A DNA stretch of 45,591 nt. Source: Anaerolineae bacterium. Lineage in GTDB: Bacteria > Chloroflexota > Anaerolineae > 4572-78 > J111. The translations under genes and the position numbers were made by a program. The notes under the pieces were generated by a model. That model made no database searches, had not been told where the DNA came from, and saw only the letters and a list, made by a program, of their open reading frames with translations. Of this stretch, positions 10,376 through 17,515 are shown piece by piece. The DNA is taken from the NCBI GenBank assembly GCA_023382535.1, contig JAHDWA010000070.1:1-45591 (forward strand). The letters run 5' to 3'. Numbering within the stretch: position 1 is the first letter of the stretch; the number at the start of each line of letters is the position of its first letter.

Positions 10376-11731
10376 ATGTTAAGCATTATTGTCATGATTC
10401 TCGTCATCACGCTGATGGTCCTGGCAACAGGTTTTTACGTTGCCGCAGAATTTGCCACCGTCAGCGCCCGGCGAACGCGGGTCAACCAGATGGCCGGCGG
10501 GGGGAATCGGCTGGCCAAGGCGCTGCTGCCGATTATGGAAGATACCGGGGCCTTGGACAATTATGTGGCAGCATGCCAGGTAGGAATCACCGTTTCCTCC
10601 CTGGTGTTAGGCGCTTATGGGCAAAACACCGTAGCAGTCGCCCTGACCCCCCTGCTGGTTAACCTGACCTCTTGGAGCGAAGCAACCACTCACTCTATCT
10701 CAGTTACCGGCGTGCTGATTGTCTTAACGACCCTGAGCGTGGTTCTGGGGGAGTTGTTCCCTAAATCCGTGGCTATTCAATACCCGGAACAGGTCGCCTT
10801 GGCGACGGTGATCCCAATGAGGTGGTCACTGGTCGTTTTCCGTCCGCTCATCTGGCTTTTCAACGGCAGCAGTAATCTTATTTTGAGATTCCTGGGGATT
10901 CATCGCGGCCAGGAACACAGCCAGGCCTATTCTCCGGCCGAAATTGAATTGCTTGTGACCGAAAGCCACGAGGGCGGCCTGCTTGACGACGACGAACAGC
11001 AGATGCTGCGCAATGCCTTTCGGCTGCGGGAATTGACGGCCCGGCAGGTTATGGTCCCACGTACCCGGCTGGTAGCGGCTCCGCTGAGGAGCAGTGTAAG
11101 CGACCTGCTGGAAAAAATTTGCCATGAAGGCTATACCCGCATTCCAATCTACCGTACTACGATTGATGATATTGTTGGTTTTGCCCATCTCAAAGATGTG
11201 TTTCAACTCTATGTCCAGGGAGGGCAAAGTCTGGATGGTATTGTCCGCGAAGCGATTTATGTGCCCGAAAGCCTGCCCGCAGCGGAAGTATGGAATATCC
11301 TGAATAAAAAGCACCAATATATTGCGATTGTGTTTGATGAATACGGCGGCACTGCCGGGCTGATTACCTTTGAGGATCTGATCGAAGAGGTGTTTGGTGA
11401 GGTGCAGGATGAGTTTGACCAGGATGAACTGCCTTTGCTTTCTGCCGAAAAGGATGGCCGTATCCGGCTGCGGGCTGACCTGCTGGTGAGCGATGTGAAT
11501 GAGTACCTGGGATTGAACCTGCCGGAGGAGGAGGTGGACACCCTGGGGGGTCTTGTTTTCAGTGAGTTAGGCCACCGGCCGGTAGTTAGGGATGAAGTTA
11601 CCGTAGGGACGCCTCCCGTGAAGATTTGCGTCGAGGCTATGGAAGGGTTGAGTGTAACCGAAGTATCTTTGCAACTGCCGCAGGATACTCCCCCGCACAT
11701 TGAAGAGTGGGCCGGGAGCGAAGCTACATGA
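10376..11731 (+). CDS. CNNM/CorC (HlyC-like) transporter-associated membrane protein, copy 1
   Basis: A 451-residue protein with three parts: an N-terminal DUF21 membrane domain (about residues 1-200, several helices; the VAAEFATVSARRTRV stretch is typical), a CBS pair (about 210-335, with VMVPRT and DEYGGTAGLITFEDL), and a C-terminal CorC_HlyC domain. Relatives take part in Mg2+ or Co2+ transport or efflux; haemolysin naming is historical. Its stop overlaps the start of a second family member (ATGA), so the pair is probably translated in a coupled way and may form a heteromer (inference). Confidence 0.93.
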   Translation: MLSIIVMILVITLMVLATGFYVAAEFATVSARRTRVNQMAGGGNRLAKALLPIMEDTGALDNYVAACQVGITVSSLVLGAYGQNTVAVALTPLLVNLTSWSEATTHSISVTGVLIVLTTLSVVLGELFPKSVAIQYPEQVALATVIPMRWSLVVFRPLIWLFNGSSNLILRFLGIHRGQEHSQAYSPAEIELLVTESHEGGLLDDDEQQMLRNAFRLRELTARQVMVPRTRLVAAPLRSSVSDLLEKICHEGYTRIPIYRTTIDDIVGFAHLKDVFQLYVQGGQSLDGIVREAIYVPESLPAAEVWNILNKKHQYIAIVFDEYGGTAGLITFEDLIEEVFGEVQDEFDQDELPLLSAEKDGRIRLRADLLVSDVNEYLGLNLPEEEVDTLGGLVFSELGHRPVVRDEVTVGTPPVKICVEAMEGLSVTEVSLQLPQDTPPHIEEWAGSEAT

Positions 11732-13215
11732 AACTGCTGCTGGCGCCGAGCCTATCGCGTCTTGTTTTTTTACTGGGAACTGTCGCCGCTGAAGGCCTAG
11801 CCTTAAGTACGGCCAAGCCGTATCTGCTGAGTACCGAAACACTTCCCGGCCCGGGAACCCTGGTTGTGCCCGGCCTGGTGATCATCGTGCTGGTGCTGCT
11901 CAACGGTCTTTTTGTGGCGGCTGAGTTTGCGATTATCGGCGTTCGGCCCACGCAGGTCGAGCAGTTAGCCAATCAGGGCCGGGCGGTGGCGAAGGATGTT
12001 CTCGCTATCCTCGACTCTCCGGCCGAGCAGAACAAATATATTGCCACTGCTCAGTTGGGCATCACCATTGCCTCGCTGGGGTTAGGCATGTATGGCGAGA
12101 CTCAGCTTTCCCACTTCGTCGAACCTTACGCGGCGTTGTGGCTGGGCCTGGCCCCTGATGCCGCCGTTATTTATACCCTCGGCTATGTCAGCAGCGTCAG
12201 CCTGCTGACTTATCTCCATGTCGTCATCGGCGAGATGATTCCCAAATCGCTGGCGCTGAATACCCCGCTGAAAATGGTTCTGTTGATAGACCGCCCGATG
12301 CGCCTGGCCGAGACTCTCTTTGCCGTTCCGGTGGCTGTTCTTAACAACATTGGGAATCTTTTGCTGCGTCTCTTCCGTATTCCCCCGGCCGAAGGTCACG
12401 CCCGGCTTCACTCCCCGGAGGAATTGGATTTGATCGTGGCGGAAAGTGCCGAAGGCGGGCTGCTCAACGAAGGCGAAGAGGAGATGATCCATAATATCTT
12501 CAGCTTTGGCGAGCGCCAGGTCAACCAGGTAATGACCCCCCGCCGCAAAGTCGAGGCTCTGGCCCACGATCTGACTTTGCCCGACCTGCTCAACCGGGTG
12601 GCTCAGAGCCAGCACAGCCGCTTTCCGGTCTATGAGGATGACCTTGACCATATCATCGGTACCCTGCACCTCAAAGATTTGATTTACCAACAGGTGCGGA
12701 TGAAAGGTAACTTTGATATCCGGCTGCTTCTGCGCCCGGCCCTGACCGTGCCTGAAAATTACCGGGTCGAAAAACTGCTGGCTGCTTTCAAGCGCCAGCG
12801 AGTCCATATGGCTATTGTGCTGGATGAGTTCGGCGGCACAGCCGGGATTGTCACCCTGGAAGATTTGGTCGAAGAAGTGGTGGGCGAGGTGCGCGATGAA
12901 TTTGACCGGGAGAACGAACCCCTGATCGAAGTGGCTCCTGGCGTGCTGGAAGTCGCCGGTACCTACCTGCTGGAAGATTTGGATGAGTATGTCTACCTGG
13001 GCCAGGAAGAGGATTTACCCGATGTCGAAACGGTGGGCGGCCTGATTATGACCGAACTGGGCCGCCCGCCCCGCCAGGATGACCGGATAACCTTTAACGG
13101 CGATGTCAGCTTTACCGTGCTGGCCGTTGACGGTCTGGCCGTGGCGCGGGCCAGGGTTGAGTACCCGGTAGCCGACCGGGAGGTTGGACGTGTCAGCAGC
13201 GCTGAGAGGGATTAA
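11728..13215 (+). CDS. CNNM/CorC (HlyC-like) transporter-associated membrane protein, copy 2
   Basis: A 495-residue paralogue of the upstream gene with the same DUF21, CBS pair and CorC_HlyC order, but with an extra hydrophobic N-terminal segment (about residues 1-25) before the first DUF21 helix. Seen motifs: VAAEFAIIGVRPTQV, VMTPRRKVEAL and DEFGGTAGIVTLEDL. The ATG at 11728 overlaps the previous stop as ATGA and has GGGAGCGAAG upstream; a GTG at 11707 is less likely. It ends before a bidirectional terminator. Confidence 0.93.
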   Translation: MKLLLAPSLSRLVFLLGTVAAEGLALSTAKPYLLSTETLPGPGTLVVPGLVIIVLVLLNGLFVAAEFAIIGVRPTQVEQLANQGRAVAKDVLAILDSPAEQNKYIATAQLGITIASLGLGMYGETQLSHFVEPYAALWLGLAPDAAVIYTLGYVSSVSLLTYLHVVIGEMIPKSLALNTPLKMVLLIDRPMRLAETLFAVPVAVLNNIGNLLLRLFRIPPAEGHARLHSPEELDLIVAESAEGGLLNEGEEEMIHNIFSFGERQVNQVMTPRRKVEALAHDLTLPDLLNRVAQSQHSRFPVYEDDLDHIIGTLHLKDLIYQQVRMKGNFDIRLLLRPALTVPENYRVEKLLAAFKRQRVHMAIVLDEFGGTAGIVTLEDLVEEVVGEVRDEFDRENEPLIEVAPGVLEVAGTYLLEDLDEYVYLGQEEDLPDVETVGGLIMTELGRPPRQDDRITFNGDVSFTVLAVDGLAVARARVEYPVADREVGRVSSAERD

Positions 13216-13251
13216 AAAGAGACCCCACCGTCAGATGTGGAGCCTCTTTTT
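13213..13251. terminator. bidirectional terminator
   Basis: AAAAAGAG (13213-13220) pairs with CTCTTTTT (13244-13251), with an inner CCAC/GTGG stem. It lies between the convergent genes ending at 13215 and 13265 and has A/T runs on both sides. Confidence 0.75.
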
Positions 13252-13264
13252 GTTTTAAATTGTA

Positions 13265-15046
13265 TTAATTTATACACCTGACCACGCGAACATCATTACC
13301 GGGTTTAAAGGTTACCTGACCGGAAGTGGTCGGGGGATTACAGGTGTTGGTCGAGCTGACCTTATAAGTACCTGTGTCGAAGATGGCGTTACAATTAAAA
13401 CTGGTTGCTCCGGCTGGAATATTTGTACAGATGACGTCGGGAATAGGCGCACCGTTAAGCTTGGGGCTGAATACTCGATAGCTTGCTACCACCCCTCCGG
13501 TCCGGTTGTTTATGAACAGACTGGTTTTTATAGTTGTAGGAGGCGGATTCTTAATTACTACGGGGAGATAAACCAGGCCTGATATTGCTCTCTCGACTAC
13601 AACACTGACATCGTCAATAAATGGCCCTTTGTTCGTATTTGTAGCATCACTTTGAAAAATAAAAACTAGCCAAACAGCAGGCTGTCCTCGCAAGTCCCCC
13701 AGAGTGAAAACGTTACTCAGATTGAGACGCATCAGGTTGTAACCGTTCCCCTGGGGACCATTAATCTGAGTTCCACTGACACCACCTGGCCCGAAAAAAT
13801 TGCTGCCGTTTACCGAAGCGCCCCAAAGAAGAAAATCAAAGTTTTCTTCGCTTTGATTACGGTAATAAAAATCCACCCAGGCCTCGCTGGCTCCCACCAG
13901 GCTAAAGGGACCATGAACGATCCAGGATTTCATATTATTGGCATAATTTACTCCGGCACAGGAATTGAGAGCGTTATTCCCGCCATCGGCCGGCCAAAGA
14001 GACCAATTCCCTGAACGAGGAATGCAGTTAAACCCTCCTTGTCCCAGCCTGACATCATCCCAATAAGTTTCGCCGTTCGTCGGCCCGTCCAGGTCAAAAC
14101 TCTCCCAGGCTGAATTAGGGAACTCCGTCACCTCAAAATTTTCATTGGTGAGGAAGACCCGCGTATCCGTGTTCTTGCGCAGGGAAATGAGATCAATGAA
14201 GGGTCCTTGTCCGGTTACGCCATTTAGGTTGCTAACAAAGGTGAACCGTATCCAAACCTGAGGTTGACCGATAAAGTTTTTCAGATCAAAGCTGATGAAA
14301 TTGTAGCCATCAGTAAAGGGTCCACTGGTATAGGAACCAGCGTGGAAATCTCCAAAGAACGTAAGGTTGTCGGTCGAAGCTCCCACAAATAGATAGTCGC
14401 AATTCGCAATAGGATTGCAGATCCCATCACTCTCACTATCCATTCTGAAAAAGAAGTCGAGCGAAGCTGATTTGGCGTCCGCCAGGTTAAAAGGCCCGTA
14501 AACCATCCGGGCACTGGTACCGGCCGGATAATTATTCCCTGGGCATGGATCAACGACATCAGTTGCTGGCCAGGCTGCCCGGCTGCCTGAGACGGCATGA
14601 CAGTTGACATCATCCCACAGATTGCCGGTTCGCGTCCAACCCGCATTCGGAAACCCGGTTTCAAAATCTTCAATCTTTATAAAGGTCGAAGCCGCAGCAT
14701 TGATGCCTCCCGGCGCTGGGCGGCCCAGCAAAAGATCGCCTGGGTTTAATGTTCCGCCGGTCTCATAAGTGCCGCCTCCCGCCAGTTGCAGGGAAACTGG
14801 CCCGGTTGTATCCTGTTTGGTCACAGGCGCCGTTTCCTGGTTAGCGGATGCCGGCTCGCCGCTGCCGGCCACTTCCGCTTGAATAACATCCCCGGTAGAG
14901 GGATCTACCACAAGTTTACCGGGTCGAATTGGCATAGGCTCAAAACTGCCTTCGCCGGATGGTGGATCGTCCGCGCTGGCAAGCGTGGCTAAACTAAAGA
15001 ATAGGCTGCCTGTGAGCAACAAGGCCCAAAATTTGTGAAGTCGCAT
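13265..15046 (-). CDS. secreted protein with two related beta-sandwich domains, unknown function
   Basis: A 593-residue exported protein that I do not recognise by name. A signal peptide covers about residues 1-25 (ending LASADD). Two similar domains of about 170 residues follow, each with an E-[DN]-F-E start, F-P-N-[AS]-[GA]-W, W-D-D-V, a Cys-bearing ...SWSLWPA/SRAAWPA segment, V-[YH]-G-P-F-[NS]-L and a closing G-P-F-I-D. This suggests a duplicated MAM- or jelly-roll-like adhesion fold (inference). Then comes VYLPVVIKNPPP, a motif recurring in exported Chloroflexi proteins, and a small Cys-containing C-terminal domain. The ATG at 15046 has GGGAGG seven bases upstream. It lies 64 bases after the kinase gene on the same strand and is probably cotranscribed; it might be the kinase's extracellular partner. 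Confidence 0.75.
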   Translation of the reverse strand: MRLHKFWALLLTGSLFFSLATLASADDPPSGEGSFEPMPIRPGKLVVDPSTGDVIQAEVAGSGEPASANQETAPVTKQDTTGPVSLQLAGGGTYETGGTLNPGDLLLGRPAPGGINAAASTFIKIEDFETGFPNAGWTRTGNLWDDVNCHAVSGSRAAWPATDVVDPCPGNNYPAGTSARMVYGPFNLADAKSASLDFFFRMDSESDGICNPIANCDYLFVGASTDNLTFFGDFHAGSYTSGPFTDGYNFISFDLKNFIGQPQVWIRFTFVSNLNGVTGQGPFIDLISLRKNTDTRVFLTNENFEVTEFPNSAWESFDLDGPTNGETYWDDVRLGQGGFNCIPRSGNWSLWPADGGNNALNSCAGVNYANNMKSWIVHGPFSLVGASEAWVDFYYRNQSEENFDFLLWGASVNGSNFFGPGGVSGTQINGPQGNGYNLMRLNLSNVFTLGDLRGQPAVWLVFIFQSDATNTNKGPFIDDVSVVVERAISGLVYLPVVIKNPPPTTIKTSLFINNRTGGVVASYRVFSPKLNGAPIPDVICTNIPAGATSFNCNAIFDTGTYKVSSTNTCNPPTTSGQVTFKPGNDVRVVRCIN

Positions 15047-15110
15047 GTGATAACCTCCCAATTTGTAAACTTCGGGTTAAACAGAGTGGCTCAGTGCGTG
15101 GAGGATGCGG

Positions 15111-17129
15111 CTAAAGCGTGGATCCGCCACCGCCGCCACCATCTTTCCCACCGCCGCCACCGCCGCCGGGAGCTTCGAAGCGCAGGCGGCCGGGAGGGGC
15201 CTGGATGCCCAGGTCTTTATATTCCGGCGTAATCTGGATCAGCACAACCGTCCAGAGATATTCGCCGCCGCGGCCCTTCACCCCAAAGGCATCCTTGATG
15301 TTAATGCTCAAGCGGTAAGTATTATTCCCCAGCACCTGGATCTGGCCACTTTTACTGTCCATCACGGCATCATGAGCGCCTGCCGGCGGCTCGCCTTCGC
15401 GCCAGACGCGCACTTCAAAGCCCTGATCAGGAGCAAGGCCGCCGGCCCACTGCCACTCAAATTCAGTCATGCCAAAACTGGGCTGGTCCAATGAAAGCGG
15501 CTTGACCAGCGTAATCTGTCCAGCCGGGACAACCGGCGCCGGAGTGGGCGGCGGAGACGGAGGCGTTCCCACCGCAGGTTTAGGAGTTGAGGAGCGCGTC
15601 GGGATAGGTGTGGCGGTTGGCGTCGGCGTATCAGCCGGCGATGTTGCGGTCGGAGTTGGGGTGTCGGGGACGGGAGTAGGCGTGGCCGTTGGGGTGGGCG
15701 GGGCCAAAGCAATAGGCAGATTATCGGTTTCGCTTGCTTCGGCCAGCTCGAGATCTGCTTTGATCCAGCCAATGCCCGTGGCAGCCAGGGTGGTCTTAAT
15801 TTGCCACCACTGTCTCTCTTTATCGCGCCCGGCAATTTCGGCTTTAGCCCCTTCGGGCAGATAGCCCATCAGGTCATACTGCTCGCCGGGACCGGCGCGG
15901 ACTTCCATATCTGTTTTGGCGATCACTGAAGGAATACCTGGCGGCAGGGGAGTGGGCACAGGGGTATCGGTTGGCGGGAGGGAAGTAGCGGTGGGTGGCG
16001 CCGGGGTATCGGTTGGCGGGCGGGGAGTAGGCGTGGCCGCAGCGACATCTGCTGGCGTTGGATTGGCCGGGGTTGGGGTAGGAAGTTGATCCGCCAGGCC
16101 GGTATTGCCTCTGGTTACCAGGAAAAAGACGAGCGCGCCAACCAGAAGCACGACCCCGGCTGCGGCTGCGCCCCACCGAAGGCCGACATTCTTTTGTGGT
16201 GAAGGGGTTGGTGCTGGTGTTGAAGAGAGCGGCAAGGGTCCGCTGTGGGCGACTGTTGCCTCGTTAATGTTATAAATGGTCGAGACGGCTTCTTCGCGGT
16301 AGGTAGGGTCTGTTTTGGCTTTTTGGAGAGCCTCGGCAAAGTCAGTCGCCGTGCTGTAACGCGCGTCCGGCTCTTTAGCCAGCGAGCGCAGAACCACATG
16401 CTCCAGGCTCTCCGGGATGTCCGGTTTAATTTGGCGAGGTAAGGGGATCGACTCGCTGCTGCGCTTGACCAGGATCGCCAGCGGTGTCGGCGCGTCGTGG
16501 GGGATGGTTCCGGTCAGAATTCGGTGTAGAATTACTCCTAAAGCGTAAATATCGGTGCGGTGGTCTACCACCTTGGCCCCGCTGGCCTGTTCCGGTGACA
16601 TGTAAGCCGGCGTGCCCATCCCGACGCCGGTTCCGGTTAGCTGGGTCGCCGACTCTTTCATCTTGACTAAACCAAAGTCGCTCAGTAAAGCCCACTTGCC
16701 ATCAATCAGGATATTACTGGGTTTGACATCGCGATGAATAATATCGTGTTCATGGGCGTAATTCAGCGCGTCGGCAACTTGCATAATGTAATCTATCAGC
16801 TTATTGAGCGGCGCTCCCTCCCGGATCAGCTTATCCAGGGTAACAGAGTTTTCCACATAGCGCATAACCAGATAGTTATAATTATCCTGGACCCCATAAT
16901 CGTATACTTGCAAGATATTGGGGTGTTGCAGGCGGGCAATGGCTTGAGCTTCTCGCTGGAAGCGCTCGGTAAAGCCGGCTTCTTCGGCCAAAATAGGCGG
17001 GAGTATTTTGACGGCGACAAAACGATTCAAGCTCGGTTGAAAGGCTTTGTAAACCTGGGCCATGCCTCCCTGGCCTATTTTTTCTCTAATTTCATACTGC
17101 CCTAAGGTGATGCCGATAAGATCTTTCAT
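15111..17129 (-). CDS. membrane Ser/Thr protein kinase with extracellular SH3-like domain
   Basis: A 672-residue PknB-type receptor kinase. Cytoplasmic kinase at about 12-275: glycine loop GQGGMAQVY (19-27), K41, E60, HRD (132-134, D134), N139, DFG (151-153) and the APE-like MSPEQ. One transmembrane helix (about 317-338) is followed by Pro-Thr linkers, an SH3b-like domain (about 404-465, with AGPGEQYDLMGYLPEGA), more Pro-Thr linkers, an Fn3-like domain and a glycine-rich tail (two runs of six or seven Gly). All catalytic residues are intact. SH3b domains often bind wall peptides, so it may sense the envelope (inference). It has a long structured leader and a likely extended -10 promoter. A secreted protein gene follows. 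Confidence 0.93.
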   Translation of the reverse strand: MKDLIGITLGQYEIREKIGQGGMAQVYKAFQPSLNRFVAVKILPPILAEEAGFTERFQREAQAIARLQHPNILQVYDYGVQDNYNYLVMRYVENSVTLDKLIREGAPLNKLIDYIMQVADALNYAHEHDIIHRDVKPSNILIDGKWALLSDFGLVKMKESATQLTGTGVGMGTPAYMSPEQASGAKVVDHRTDIYALGVILHRILTGTIPHDAPTPLAILVKRSSESIPLPRQIKPDIPESLEHVVLRSLAKEPDARYSTATDFAEALQKAKTDPTYREEAVSTIYNINEATVAHSGPLPLSSTPAPTPSPQKNVGLRWGAAAAGVVLLVGALVFFLVTRGNTGLADQLPTPTPANPTPADVAAATPTPRPPTDTPAPPTATSLPPTDTPVPTPLPPGIPSVIAKTDMEVRAGPGEQYDLMGYLPEGAKAEIAGRDKERQWWQIKTTLAATGIGWIKADLELAEASETDNLPIALAPPTPTATPTPVPDTPTPTATSPADTPTPTATPIPTRSSTPKPAVGTPPSPPPTPAPVVPAGQITLVKPLSLDQPSFGMTEFEWQWAGGLAPDQGFEVRVWREGEPPAGAHDAVMDSKSGQIQVLGNNTYRLSINIKDAFGVKGRGGEYLWTVVLIQITPEYKDLGIQAPPGRLRFEAPGGGGGGGKDGGGGGGSTL

Positions 17130-17188
17130 GGTCTGATTACCCTTAATCTTTGGACGATAGGTGAGGGATGTTGTCTGAAATAAAAAGA

Positions 17189-17320
17189 GAGTTCACCGGG
17201 AACTCGTAAAAACCTTTTCATCTAAAAGTAATCTGAGAGTAGCAGTGAGGTGGTTGTTGAGTTTAACAAGACGAAGCGGGAATTTCCGTTGAACGGCCCG
17301 GTCTCAACCCGCAGCTACCC
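17189..17320 (-). promoter_or_regulatory. structured 5' leader with terminator-like hairpin before the kinase gene
   Basis: Read on the minus strand, the roughly 185-base leader of the kinase gene has nested pairings: GGGTAGC (17320-17314) with GCTACTC (17243-17237); GTTGAG (17308-17303) with CTCAAC (17261-17256); CGGG (17300-17297) with CCCG (17280-17277); and CCGTT...AACGG at 17296-17286. A hairpin GAGTTC/GAACTC (17205-17189) followed by TCTTTTTA lies 60 bases before the start codon. The bases AACTC next to the CTCAAC arm could also pair with the hairpin's GAGTT arm. This layout resembles a riboswitch or attenuator. The likely start site (about 17315) may remove part of the outermost stem. 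Confidence 0.45.
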
Positions 17321-17321
17321 C

Positions 17322-17330
17322 ATTATACCA
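17322..17330 (-). promoter_or_regulatory. extended -10 promoter for the kinase gene
   Basis: The minus strand reads TGGTATAAT (17330 to 17322), a TG-N extended -10 element with a perfect TATAAT. No good -35 is seen. The rest of the 386-base gap 17130-17515 holds the leader described here, the inverted repeats near 17446-17495, and no recognisable gene. Confidence 0.5.
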
Positions 17331-17445
17331 TAAAATAACATTCGCAACATTTCGATATTAGTTCAGAAATGCTCCAATCTGTAAGCAATAAGTACTACTT
17401 TTTGGCTGTAAGCGTATCTTTTTTCTGGAATCTGGGACTTCATTT

Positions 17446-17495
17446 ATTCAAGAGGGGGCAGAAGAATAATTTCACTTGCTCTTGAATGGTTCAAG
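17446..17495 (+). promoter_or_regulatory. overlapping inverted repeats before the glucose/sorbosone dehydrogenase-like gene
   Basis: ATTCAAGAG (17446-17454) is complementary to CTCTTGAAT (17479-17487), and CTTGAA (17481-17486) is complementary to TTCAAG (17490-17495). The two hairpins share bases and cannot form together. They end about ten bases before the ribosome binding site, so a switch in translation or an operator is possible. Confidence 0.4.
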
Positions 17496-17515
17496 CAGAA
17501 CGAAGGGGGGATAAA

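Noticed and set aside
15116..16090. Regular GC-rich short repeats resembling a CRISPR or minisatellite.
   Set aside because: They code in frame for Gly runs and Thr-Pro linkers; no constant repeat and unique spacer structure.
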